A stretch of DNA of 64,000 nt from JBKPNX01 sp046732855 (GTDB taxonomy: Bacteria; Pseudomonadota; Alphaproteobacteria; Geminicoccales; Geminicoccaceae). The translations under genes and the position numbers were made by a program. The stretch covers positions 8,976-72,975 of the forward strand of contig JBKPNX010000087.1 of assembly GCA_046732855.1 (NCBI GenBank), given 5' to 3'. Below the pieces are notes generated by a model. That model searched no databases. It was not told the origin of the DNA and saw only the letters and a program-made list of their open reading frames with translations. Shown in pieces: positions 34,409 through 43,293 of this stretch (positions are counted from its first letter, which is position 1; every line of letters starts with the position of its first letter).

Positions 34409-37400
34409 TCAGCCCGGCAGGCCGGGCGGCGTGACCCGCCAGATGGCGCAGGGATTGACGTGCGGGTCGAGCCAGACGCGCTGCACCTTGCCGTGCCAGA
34501 CGAACCTGCTGCCGGTGAACAGGTCTTCAGCCTCGACGTCCGCCCAGTCCGGCAGGTTGAGCTCCCACAGCGGCACCTCGATGTTGGCCGCCTGCGGCTG
34601 GTGCGGGTCGAGATTGACCGCGATCAGAACAATATTGTCCTTGGCCGCGCTCATCTTGCCGTAATAGATGATATTGTCGTTCCAGGCATTGTAGAAGCGC
34701 AGGTTCGTAAATTCTTGGAGGGCCGGGTTCTCTCGACGGATCCGGTTGACGCGCGCGACGTAGTCACGAATATTGCCGGGGCGGCCGTAGTCCCACGCCT
34801 TGATCTCGTACTTCTCGGAATCGAGATACTCCTCCTTGCCCGGGATCGGCGTGCCCTCGCACAGCTCGAACCCGTTGTAGATGCCGTACAAGGTTGACAA
34901 CGTCGCCGCGAGCACGAGGCGCGCCTGAAAGCCCGCGCGACCGCTGGTCTGCAGGTAAACCGGGTTGATGTCCGGCGTGTTGGCGAAGAAGTTCGGCCGC
35001 ATGTACTCCCTGGCTTCGCCCTGGGTCAGCTCGATCAGATATTCCGTCAGCTCCTGCTTGGTGTTGCGCCAAGTGAAATAGGAGTAGCTCTCGGTAAATC
35101 CGACCTTGGCCAGCTGGCGCATCATCTTCGGCCGGGTGAACGCCTCGGCGAGGAAGATTACGTCGGGATGGCGGTCGAGCACGTCGCGGATCAGCCAGGT
35201 CCAGAACGGCACCGGCTTGGTGTGCGGATTGTCGACCCGGAAGATCTTCACGCCATGCCCGATCCAGAACAGCACCACGTCGCGCAGCGCGTACCAGATC
35301 GACGGCAGCGCCCCCCGGTAGAAGTGGACATTGACGATGTCCTCGTACTTCTTGGGCGGGTTCTCGGCGTATTTGATGGTGCCGTCGGGGCGCCAGTCGA
35401 ACCACTCCGGATGCTCCTTGATCCAGGGATGGTCCGGCGAGCACTGGATCGCCAAGTCGAGCGCGACCTCCAGACCATCCGCGTGCGCGGCGTCGACCAG
35501 CCGGTGAAAGTCGTCGAAGTCGCCGAGCTCGGGGTGCAGCGCGTCGTGGCCGCCCGCCTCGCCGCCGATCGCGTACGGGCTGCCCGGGTCGTCCGGCGCA
35601 GGCGTCAGCGTATTGTTGCGGCCCTTCCGGTTGGTGCGGCCGATCGGATGGACCGGCGTGAAGTAGAGCACATCGAAGCCCATGCCCTGGACGTAGGCCA
35701 GCCGCTCGATCACGTCGTCGAAGGTGCCGTGGCGGTGGGGGTCGCCGCTCTGCGAGCGCGGGAACATCTCGTACCAGGCGGCGAACTTGGCGAGCGGCCG
35801 GTCCACGAACACCTCGAGTTCGGGCACATAGCGCGACGCATTGGTGCGGATACCGGCGCGGCTCATCAGCGCACGCAAGTCTTCGGCCAGCATGCGGTGC
35901 AGCAGCGCGCCCTGATCGCCCCGCTGCGCATCCCACTCGCCGAGCAGCGCCTCCAGCGCGGCGCGATCGGCGCCGTTCGTCTGCTCCGCCGTCCGCTCGA
36001 TCAGGCCGCGCCCTTCGCTCAGCTCGAGACCGACGTCGAGCCCGGCGTCGTGCTTCTTCATGATTTCGGCGCGCCAGCTCTCGAACAGGTCGCGCCACGC
36101 CTCGATCGTGTAGAAGTAGCGGCAGTTGCGGTGCACCGGGAAGCGGCCGCCCCAGCGATCGTTATCGAGGAACGCCATCGGCGCCTCGCGCCACGCCGTT
36201 TCGTCCTGTGCCCGATACCGGATGCACGCCGCGATCTTGTCATGGCCATCGCAGAAGATGTCCGCCTGGACCTCGACCACGTCGCCGACCACCCGCTTGA
36301 TCGCGTGGCGGCCGCAGTCCAGCTCGGGCTCGACCCGCTCGATCACCAGCCGGTTGGCGGCGGGCCCGAGCAGGCGCTTCTCGTCCGCGTCGCGCGCCGC
36401 CTTGCCGCGCCGCGCGATCGGCTGCAGCGGGGTGGCGTGGCCACGGAACACGCGCAGGGTCAAGGGCTCCAGGCTGATCGGCCGACCGGGCTCGAACGGC
36501 AGCGCCGGGCCGTTCGGCGTCACGTCCTCGAACCGCCCGATGCGGCCGCCGGCCTGATTGAGCAAAGGCCCGGGATCAATTCCGTGCAGGCGCGCGGGAT
36601 CGGGGTTGATCAGCACGATCGCGGCGTCGTCCGACGACGCCACATCGCCGCCCGACAGGCGCAGCAGCCCGACCACCGGACTGTGCGGCGCGGTCACCCT
36701 CTTCTGCGGTCCCTCGGTGTTGAGGGCCGGCGTCGCCGCCTTCATCCGGTTGACCGCACCGACGAAGCCCGTGAGATCGAGCCGCGGCTCGGCCGTCTCC
36801 CACGCCCAGTCGCCGGGGCGCGAGCCGACCACGTCGAGCGGGGTGCGGCAGCCGTACTCATAGCCCATCGGCATCATCACGCCGCTCGAGAACGCGGCCG
36901 CGAACAGATAACGCAGGCGGTAATGCCGCTCCAGCTCCGATGGCTCGGGGTCGCCGAGCTCGAGCGCGAGGCGCTCGGTATCGTGGCTTTCGGGGAAGGC
37001 GACGGTCGGCGCGACCTCGCGGTAAAGATCGTACTGCTCGAGCAGCCAGGGCGCGCGGAAGTCCCACCATTTGGCGCTGTTGAACAGGAAGTCGAAGCCG
37101 GCCGGGCGCAGCGCCAGCACCTGGGCCGGCGTGCAGCCGAGCGTCTCGGCGAAGAAGGCGCACGCGGGGTCGAGCGCTTTCGCCTCGCGCACGATCGCCT
37201 GCCACACCTCGACCGGCACCTGATAGGCGGCATCGCAGCGGAACCCCTTGAAGCCGAGCTTCAGGTGGTGCTTGACCAGCTCCACCCAGTACTCGATCAG
37301 CGCCGGACGAGTGTTCGGATTGTCGTACGCGATCTCGGCGAGGTCGCCCCACACGGTGAACTTGCGCGGATCGGTCGGGTCGATCGCGCGCGGCGAGCGC

Positions 37401-37753
37401 AGCTCGCCATCCGGATCGCGCCGGAACCACTCCGGATGCTCGGCGACCAGCACCGAGTCCTTGGACGTGTGGTTGATCACAAGATCCATCATCACCGCGA
37501 TGCGCCGCTTGGCCGCGGCCGTGGTGAAGCCCTTGAGCAGGCTCGGGGGGTCGGCGCCGTCGGCGGCGAGCAGCGGATGCAGGCGGTAGTAGTCCTTGAC
37601 CGCGTACAGGCTGCCGGAAAAGCCGGGGTAGTGGAACGGGTTGACGAACACCCAGTCGAACGCCATCGCCGCGATGCGCTCGAGGTGATCGGACCACTGC
37701 GGCACCGGTCCCGCCAGCAGCGGGAACAGATTGTAGATGCGGGGTCCCGGCAT
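34409..37753 (-). CDS. glgE: GlgE maltosyltransferase with an additional N-terminal GH13 amylase-like domain
   Basis: A 1114-residue double-domain protein. The C-terminal 670 or so residues are GlgE, which extends alpha-1,4-glucan by two glucose units from maltose-1-phosphate: the N/S domain (AIKRVVGDVVEVQADIFCDG), WYEMFPRSQSGDPHRHGTF, HPIGRTNRKGRNN, FRVDNPHTKPVPFW near residue 841 (nucleophile Asp), FLAEAFTRPKMM near 868 (Glu) and the TWRNTKQELTEYL segment. The first 430 residues are a separate GH13 barrel with all four conserved regions: VMMDLVINHTS, GFKGFRCDAAYQVP near 173, FFAETLG near 201 and PESHDTER near 258. This extra domain looks catalytic; its reaction is unknown. GGAGGA precedes the ATG (37751-37753). 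It is the first gene of the operon. Confidence 0.94.
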   Translation of the reverse strand: MPGPRIYNLFPLLAGPVPQWSDHLERIAAMAFDWVFVNPFHYPGFSGSLYAVKDYYRLHPLLAADGADPPSLLKGFTTAAAKRRIAVMMDLVINHTSKDSVLVAEHPEWFRRDPDGELRSPRAIDPTDPRKFTVWGDLAEIAYDNPNTRPALIEYWVELVKHHLKLGFKGFRCDAAYQVPVEVWQAIVREAKALDPACAFFAETLGCTPAQVLALRPAGFDFLFNSAKWWDFRAPWLLEQYDLYREVAPTVAFPESHDTERLALELGDPEPSELERHYRLRYLFAAAFSSGVMMPMGYEYGCRTPLDVVGSRPGDWAWETAEPRLDLTGFVGAVNRMKAATPALNTEGPQKRVTAPHSPVVGLLRLSGGDVASSDDAAIVLINPDPARLHGIDPGPLLNQAGGRIGRFEDVTPNGPALPFEPGRPISLEPLTLRVFRGHATPLQPIARRGKAARDADEKRLLGPAANRLVIERVEPELDCGRHAIKRVVGDVVEVQADIFCDGHDKIAACIRYRAQDETAWREAPMAFLDNDRWGGRFPVHRNCRYFYTIEAWRDLFESWRAEIMKKHDAGLDVGLELSEGRGLIERTAEQTNGADRAALEALLGEWDAQRGDQGALLHRMLAEDLRALMSRAGIRTNASRYVPELEVFVDRPLAKFAAWYEMFPRSQSGDPHRHGTFDDVIERLAYVQGMGFDVLYFTPVHPIGRTNRKGRNNTLTPAPDDPGSPYAIGGEAGGHDALHPELGDFDDFHRLVDAAHADGLEVALDLAIQCSPDHPWIKEHPEWFDWRPDGTIKYAENPPKKYEDIVNVHFYRGALPSIWYALRDVVLFWIGHGVKIFRVDNPHTKPVPFWTWLIRDVLDRHPDVIFLAEAFTRPKMMRQLAKVGFTESYSYFTWRNTKQELTEYLIELTQGEAREYMRPNFFANTPDINPVYLQTSGRAGFQARLVLAATLSTLYGIYNGFELCEGTPIPGKEEYLDSEKYEIKAWDYGRPGNIRDYVARVNRIRRENPALQEFTNLRFYNAWNDNIIYYGKMSAAKDNIVLIAVNLDPHQPQAANIEVPLWELNLPDWADVEAEDLFTGSRFVWHGKVQRVWLDPHVNPCAIWRVTPPGLPG

Positions 37754-38226
37754 CGCGACGTCATCCTCCGATCGCGGGGGAACTTAGCAGACTGCGCCAG
37801 TCTCACAACCGCTGCGCGGGAACGCTGCTGCCCGCTCGCGGCGCGCCGGTCGCCGCCACGCTGGTGCGGGCGCCCGCCTATGTCAGGCTGGCGTTGTCCG
37901 AGCGACGATGCGCGAGCAGGGGCCGCTTCCGCGCCGGCGCGCCGGTCCGTGTGAGAGTCTTCCTGATCGACCGCCGGTCAAGACGGTGCGACGGGTTGGC
38001 CCGACCCCCACTGCCGCCTGGCGGGGCCGCCTCGGGGCGGCGCGGCTACGCCCGGCACGGGGCGCCTCGCGCGCCGCACTCCGGGCACGCGAAGCGGCCG
38101 TCCCGCTGATGCCGCCAGGATGATGGAGCGGCGGGGGCCTGAAGTGGCCGCCGCCCGAAACCTCTAGCCCGCGGCAGCCTGGGGGCCGGGTTCGGGCGCG
38201 GCGCCCAACGGGTCGAACGGCCCGGC
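37754..38226. other. Upstream region of the glg/tre operon; no gene seen
   Basis: These 473 bases separate the operon start from the convergently oriented end of the OmpA-domain gene. I see no convincing gene and no clear promoter hexamers or EcfG site, although the promoter of the seven-gene operon should lie here. Confidence 0.4.
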
Positions 38227-39162
38227 TCAGAAGCGCACGCCGATGTTCAGACCGCCCCAGAGAATGCCGTCGTCCAGATCGGGTTGGCGGAACTGGTAGT
38301 CATAGGCCGCGAAGGCGCGCATGGCGACATTGCGGATGAGGGTGATGTCCAGGCCGATCTCCGGTCCGACCACCGCGCCATCTTGCACGCCCGCGCCGTA
38401 GACGCCGCCGCCGTTGACGGCGAGGATCGGCCGCACGATGCCCAGATCCGGCGCGAACTCGAGCGCGGCGACCGACCGTCCGGTGAAGCCGTCGTCCTCG
38501 CCGTTGAAGCTCGTAAGGAGCCCCTGCTTGAGCGCCACGCCACCGAGAAAGCCGGGCAGCACGTTGAACGTGAGCTGCGCGCCGACCAGATCATTTTGGC
38601 CGCCGTCGTTGGTCTCCCCGAAGTTGTGCCCGTACATCGGGCCGATCGTGAACGCGAACGGGCCCGCCTTCTCGGGCGGCGCGGCGGGTTCCACCTCGGG
38701 CACCGCCTCGGCCACAGGCGCCGCCGGCGGCGCCTGCGGCACCACGATCTCGACGCGCCGGTTGCGCGGCTCGTTCACGCCGTCCGCGGTCGGCACCAGC
38801 AGGTCCTCTTCGCCGCGACCGATCGTGATGATGTCGGCCGCCGGTACGCCCTCGCGGATGAGTTCGTTCGCCACTGAGTCGGCGCGGCTCTCCGACAGCC
38901 GGAGGTTGTAGGCCGCCGAGCCCACCGTGTCGGTATGGCCGACCACAGTGACCCGCGCGGCGCCCCGCTCCCGGTGCGCCTGGGCGGCCTGCGCGACCAC
39001 CCGGAGGCCCTCCGGCGTGAGCGTCGACTGATTGGTGTTGAACCAGATCAGGAATTCACCGGGCTCCGCTGGCGCGGGCGCCGGGGTGGTTTCCCGCTGT
39101 TGCGCGTAGGCCGAGGGCGCCAACAACGCAGCGAGCATGAAGCTGGCGAGAAGAGTCCTCAT
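38227..39162 (-). CDS. OmpA-domain outer-membrane protein with C-terminal barrel-like region
   Basis: A 311-residue exported protein with signal peptide MRTLLASFMLAALLAPSAYA. Residues about 35-145 form an OmpA/MotB-like peptidoglycan-binding domain (FNTNQSTLTPEGLRVV, VTVVGHTDTVGSAAYNLRLSESRADSV, EPRNRRVEIVV). A Pro/Ala linker follows, and residues about 185-311 have alternating, Gly-rich strands ending in GLNIGVRF with terminal Phe, as in outer-membrane beta-barrels. The domain order is the reverse of E. coli OmpA. GGGAGGAACCTCGG precedes the ATG. It probably links outer membrane and cell wall; its specific role is unknown. An AT-rich patch at 39196-39212 upstream may hold its promoter. Confidence 0.88.
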   Translation of the reverse strand: MRTLLASFMLAALLAPSAYAQQRETTPAPAPAEPGEFLIWFNTNQSTLTPEGLRVVAQAAQAHRERGAARVTVVGHTDTVGSAAYNLRLSESRADSVANELIREGVPAADIITIGRGEEDLLVPTADGVNEPRNRRVEIVVPQAPPAAPVAEAVPEVEPAAPPEKAGPFAFTIGPMYGHNFGETNDGGQNDLVGAQLTFNVLPGFLGGVALKQGLLTSFNGEDDGFTGRSVAALEFAPDLGIVRPILAVNGGGVYGAGVQDGAVVGPEIGLDITLIRNVAMRAFAAYDYQFRQPDLDDGILWGGLNIGVRF

Positions 39163-39883
39163 CCGAGGTTCCTCCCTTTTAAGCGCCAGCCGCCGAATAT
39201 ATACAATTTTACGGACGCCCTGACCAGCTTGTTCTCTTCAGATCGACCGATGACCTGGCGCCTGAATCACATGTCTGACACCGCTGGTTGTACTGTTTTC
39301 GGGAGCCTAGCGCCGGGATTATCAGCTTCATCTGTGGGATCGGGCGGCCGGCGCGAGCGTAGACGCCGACACGCCGTATGAGGTGGCGGACGCTTGCGAA
39401 GGAATGAACCGCCGGTTCCGGAGGCTGGCTAAGGATAATCGATGCGCTCCCTTCTCCGCCTCGGACGGCCTGGAGCGGAGCACCACGCGCGAGACCCTCG
39501 CTCCCGCCGCGGTCGGCGCCGATCAAACGTGCCCGGCGCGCGCACGGCGGGCCGCCAGTGCCCGATGACACCCCGTGAAGAGCCGGCCGCAGGCTTGGAC
39601 TTGGCGCAGACGCGCCCACGACGGGGCCGAGCAGCGATCGTCGGGTCAGGCGTACGATCGAGCGTTGCGCAAGCGCATGGGCGGCCGCCTCGGTCGCCAA
39701 CGTCGACCGGCTCGGTCTCGGAGCATGACCGAGCATCGCGCGGGCGCACGAGCGGGCGCCTGCCGCGGCGACTCCCATTGCGCCGGCCGGCAAGGTCTCT
39801 AAGTTAAGGATGCGTCGAGAGCCGGGCGCCGCGGGTCCAAAGAGGCGATCGCGCGCGGCGCACGGGCACCAGGGAGGGCGGAT
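39163..39883. other. Long intergenic stretch without recognised gene
   Basis: These 721 bases lie between the divergent OmpA-domain gene and the ABC importer. Open frames exist on both strands, but none has a ribosome site or any motif I recognise. The right end should contain the importer's promoter. It may hold decayed sequence. Confidence 0.4.
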
Positions 39884-40870
39884 GTGATCCGAGCGGGGCA
39901 CGTCGCAGGAGGCTTTGTAGCGCTCGCGGTCGCGCTGGCGTCCTGGACGGCCGCCGCCCAGGATCTCGGCACGATCAAGGTCGGCGTGCTCGAGTTCGGC
40001 ACCGTCAACTGGGAGCTCGACGTCATCAAGCACCACGGCCTGGACCGACAGCGGCACTTCACCCTCGAGGTGCAGGGCTTCGGCAGCGGCGAGGCGACCA
40101 ACGTGGCGCTGCAGGGCGAGGCGGTCGATGCCATCGTCGACGACTACTTCTGGGTATCGCGCCAGCGCAGCGACGGCCAGCTGCTGACCTTCGTGCCGTT
40201 CTCCAGCACGGTCGGCGCGCTCATGGTGCCGCCGGATTCGGACATCGCGAGCCTCGCCGACCTCCAAGGCAAGAAGCTGGGCGTCGCCGGCGGGCCGCTC
40301 GACAAGAGCTGGCTCCTGCTCCAGGCGCTTGCGGCCAAGCGTCACGGCATGGACCTCGCCGCCGAGGTCGAGCCGGTGTACGGCGCGCCGCCGCTCCTGA
40401 ACGAGAAGGTGCAGGACGGTGAGCTCGACGCCGTCCTCAACTACTGGCACTACGCCGCGCGGCTCGATGCCAAGGCATTCAGGCAGCTGGTCGGGATCGA
40501 GGACGCGATCGCCGAGCTCGGCGCGACGACGGTGCCGCCGCAGCTCGGCTTTGTCTTCTACCAGTCCTTCGTCGATGAGCACCCGGAGCTGGTCGCCGCG
40601 TTCGCCGATGCGTCGCGCGCGGCCAAGGAGCTGCTCCAGAACGACGCGGAATGGGAGCGCATCCGGCCGCTGACCAAGGCCGAGGACGACGCCACGTTCG
40701 AGGCGATCAAGCGCCGCTACCGCGCGGGCATCATCGAGCACTGGGGCGCGGCCGAGCAGGCCGATGCCGCCAAGGTGTATGCCGTGCTCGCCGGGCTCGG
40801 CGGCGAAAAGCTGGTCGGCGCGGCGACCGAGCTGGCCCCCGGCACGTTCTGGCCCGGCGTGACCTACTGA
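39884..40870 (+). CDS. NitT/TauT-type ABC transporter substrate-binding protein
   Basis: A 328-residue periplasmic binding protein of the SsuA/TauA/ThiY (NMT1-like) class. The signal peptide core GGFVALAVALASWTAAAQ is followed by TIKVGVLEFGTVNWELDVIKHHGLD, the SGEATNVALQGEAVDAIVDDYFWVSR stretch and DLQGKKLGVAGGPLDKSW, positions that line the ligand cleft in this class. The start is the GTG at 39884, well spaced after AGGGAGGG; the ATG two bases upstream runs into a stop. The operon continues with a permease and an ATPase. Sulfonates, taurine, nitrate or a pyrimidine precursor are all possible substrates. Confidence 0.9.
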   Translation: MIRAGHVAGGFVALAVALASWTAAAQDLGTIKVGVLEFGTVNWELDVIKHHGLDRQRHFTLEVQGFGSGEATNVALQGEAVDAIVDDYFWVSRQRSDGQLLTFVPFSSTVGALMVPPDSDIASLADLQGKKLGVAGGPLDKSWLLLQALAAKRHGMDLAAEVEPVYGAPPLLNEKVQDGELDAVLNYWHYAARLDAKAFRQLVGIEDAIAELGATTVPPQLGFVFYQSFVDEHPELVAAFADASRAAKELLQNDAEWERIRPLTKAEDDATFEAIKRRYRAGIIEHWGAAEQADAAKVYAVLAGLGGEKLVGAATELAPGTFWPGVTY

Positions 40871-40878
40871 GCGCGGCC

Positions 40879-41703
40879 GTGGCGAGCACCGGCGAGGCGC
40901 GCACGCTCGAGCGGCAGACCGCAGCGCCGCAGCCGTGGGCCCTTGGCCTCGCGGCTCGGCTGCGCCCGGCGCTGATCCCGGCGGCCTCGATCGCCGGCCT
41001 GATCCTCCTGTGGCAGGTCGCCGCGCTGATCGCCGACGATCCGCGCCGCCTGCCCGCGCCGGCCGCGGTCCTGCACGCCATCGTCGCGTACACCGCGACC
41101 GGCGAGCTGCCGTACCACCTGAGCATCACGCTCCTGCGCGTCGCGGCGAGCTTCGTGATCGCGATGGCGCTCGGCACCGCGATCGGCATGGCGATGGGCC
41201 GCGCGCCGCTGTTCGACCGGATCGCCCACCCGTGGCTGGTGTTCCTCCTCAACATCCCCGCGCTGGTCACGATCGTGCTCGCCTACATCTGGATCGGGCT
41301 GGTCGAGAGCGCGTTGATCCTCGCGGTCGCGATCAACAAGATCCCGAACACCGTGGTCACGGTGCGTGAAGGCTCCCTCGCCCTGGACAAGAGTTTGCTC
41401 GAGATGGCCACGGTCTACCGGCTCGGCTGGCGGCGCACGCTTGCCTACGTCATGCTGCCGCAGCTCTATCCCTATATCGCCGCGGCCGCCCGTTCCGGTC
41501 TCGCCCTGATCTGGAAGATCGTTCTCGTGACGGAGCTGCTCGGCCGCTCGAGCGGGGTCGGCTTCGAGATCGGGCTTCATTTCCAGCTGTTCGACGTGAC
41601 CGGCATTCTCGCCTATGCGATCGCCTTCGTCGCGGTGATCCAGGTGATCGAATGGACCATCCTGCTGCCGCTCGAGCGCCATGTCAGCCGCTGGCGTCGC
41701 TGA
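40879..41703 (+). CDS. NitT/TauT-type ABC transporter permease
   Basis: A 274-residue inner-membrane permease (BPD_transp_1 class) with helices such as PALIPAASIAGLILLWQVAALI and ITLLRVAASFVIAMALGTAIGMAMG, and the coupling region LLEMATVYRLGWRRTLAYVMLPQLYPYI near residues 174-198. The start is the GTG at 40879, eight bases after the binding-protein stop; the open frame further upstream lies inside that gene. The 3' end overlaps the ATPase gene by 23 bases. Confidence 0.92.
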   Translation: MASTGEARTLERQTAAPQPWALGLAARLRPALIPAASIAGLILLWQVAALIADDPRRLPAPAAVLHAIVAYTATGELPYHLSITLLRVAASFVIAMALGTAIGMAMGRAPLFDRIAHPWLVFLLNIPALVTIVLAYIWIGLVESALILAVAINKIPNTVVTVREGSLALDKSLLEMATVYRLGWRRTLAYVMLPQLYPYIAAAARSGLALIWKIVLVTELLGRSSGVGFEIGLHFQLFDVTGILAYAIAFVAVIQVIEWTILLPLERHVSRWRR

Positions 41704-42433
41704 GCGCCTCCGGATCAGGGTCCAGCACAAGCGCTTCGCCGCGGTCGGCGACGCCCCGCCCAAGCTGGTGATCGAGAACTTCAGGCTCGAGGTGGCGCCG
41801 AACGGCTTTACCGCTCTGTTCGGCCCTTCGGGCTGCGGCAAGAGCACGCTTTTGAACGTGGTCGCCGGGCTGGATCCGGACTTTGCCGGCGAGGTCTCGC
41901 TGCCGGAGCCCGCGCGCATCGGCTACGTCTTCCAGGAGCCGCGCCTGCTGCCCTGGCTGACCGTCGAGGACAACCTGAAGCTCGTGCTGGCCGACGATCC
42001 GTATGGCGAGGCCAAGGTCGCCGAGTGGCTCGCCGAAATGGGTCTCGCTGACGTGCGCGCAGTGTACCCCACCCGGCTGTCGCTCGGCATGGCGCGCCGG
42101 GTCGCGCTCGCCCGAGCCTTCATCATCCAGCCGACGCTCTTGTTGATGGACGAGCCGTTCGTCTCGCTGGACGAGCCGACCGCGGAGCGCCTGCGCCGGC
42201 TGCTGCTCGACACGCTGCGCGCGCACCCGGCGACCGTGCTGTTCGTCACCCACAATCTGCGCGAGGCGATCACGCTCGCCGAGCGGATCGCGCTGCTGGC
42301 GCCGGCGCCGACCCGCGTGCTGCGCGAAATCGAGGTGCCGCTCGCGCGCGAGCGCCGCTTCGATCCCGCCGCGCTCGAGCAGTGCCGCGCCGCTCTGGCG
42401 AGCGAGCTGCCCGCGCTCGCTCTGGCGGGTTAA
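41681..42433 (+). CDS. NitT/TauT-type ABC transporter ATP-binding protein
   Basis: A 250-residue ATPase of the SsuB/TauB class with Walker A GPSGCGKST near residue 48, Q-loop VFQEPRLLPWLTVEDNL, Walker B TLLLMDEPFVSLD near 160 and switch His FVTHNLREA. The signature motif reads LSLGMARRVALARA, so the usual LSGGM has a Leu in place of the first Gly; the motif's core Ser and second Gly remain. It energises the importer encoded with it and is the last gene of this operon. Confidence 0.92.
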   Translation: MSAAGVAERLRIRVQHKRFAAVGDAPPKLVIENFRLEVAPNGFTALFGPSGCGKSTLLNVVAGLDPDFAGEVSLPEPARIGYVFQEPRLLPWLTVEDNLKLVLADDPYGEAKVAEWLAEMGLADVRAVYPTRLSLGMARRVALARAFIIQPTLLLMDEPFVSLDEPTAERLRRLLLDTLRAHPATVLFVTHNLREAITLAERIALLAPAPTRVLREIEVPLARERRFDPAALEQCRAALASELPALALAG

Positions 42434-42461
42434 CGCACCGGCTACCACGCCAACCTTTCGG

Positions 42462-42490
42462 TTGCCCTGCCGCTAACGGAATGGTAGAAT
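42462..42490 (+). promoter_or_regulatory. Sigma-70-like promoter before the DUF2167 pseudogene
   Basis: TTGCCC (42462-42467) and TAGAAT (42485-42490) are separated by exactly 17 bases, 36 bases before the ATG at 42527. Confidence 0.55.
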
Positions 42491-42526
42491 ATTGCCCTGA
42501 GATATCTCTCATTGAGGGAACATCTG

Positions 42527-43259
42527 ATGATTCGCTCCTGCGCCCTAGCGATTTGCTTCGCACCCCTGGTGGCTTCGTCGGCGGATGGGGCACAAGTGGA
42601 GCATGCATTGCCTCGTGGGAGCACCCTCAGGACGAACGAGGTCGATCAGGTAGTCACCGATCGAGAGACGCTGAACCAAATATCGGTTGAATCTAAGGGA
42701 AGCGTCGACCTGTCCCTCGAGGCCTATTGGTCGAGCGACGAGTTTGAGTTGTACTTTTCGTATGATCCGGTGGGCTATGTTCGGATGGACGACTGGCAAG
42801 AGCTTGATGTCGATGAACTCTGTACGAAGTTCGTCCACTAAGCTGGATAATCAAGCCTACGCTAGATCGGCCGAACTCCGTGGCATACTATGCAATTGAA
42901 GCGCAGTTTGGGTCGATCCTCCACTCGTCAATATGGTTATCTACGATTTCGGCCGTCACGGGTATGAGGAAATAACCCTAGTTCAGGAGAGCGCAGATTT
43001 TCCGTCGACTGACGGTCAGAGCATCGCCAACAGAATTGCTGACGCCTATGAATTCGGTAGTGGCAGTCGATACCAGGTTTTCAGAACCGGCGACACTGTA
43101 GCGGCGGTCGGGGCTGGGGGCCTAATTGCGGCTGCGCTTGGGGCGAAGCTCGGCAAGAGCCTTTTGGTGGTCGCGGTTATCTTTCTGAAGAAGCTTTGGT
43201 TTCTCGTCCTCTTTATCCCGATTGCGCTGTGGAATTATGTGCGTGCTCGATTCTCATAA
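42527..43259 (+). pseudogene. Frameshifted, internally shortened DUF2167 membrane-anchored protein
   Basis: The pieces align with the DUF2167 family in three frames. From the ATG at 42527 (ribosome site GAGGGAAC): a signal peptide (SCALAICFAPLVASSADG), then PRGSTLRTNEVDQVV and YDPVGYVRMDDWQELDVDEL, interrupted by a stop at 42839-42841. From about 42868 another frame reads SVAYYAIEAQFGS. From about 42925 a third frame reads VNMVIYDFGRHGYEEITLV and runs through the C-terminal membrane region (AVGAGGLIAAALGAKL, then FLKKLWFLVLFIPIALW) to the stop at 43257-43259. Intact members have about 300 residues; part of the middle is missing. The region is visibly less GC-rich than its neighbours. Confidence 0.75.
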
Positions 43260-43293
43260 AAGCAGCCGCTGCGGTTAACTGAGTCTTGCGATT

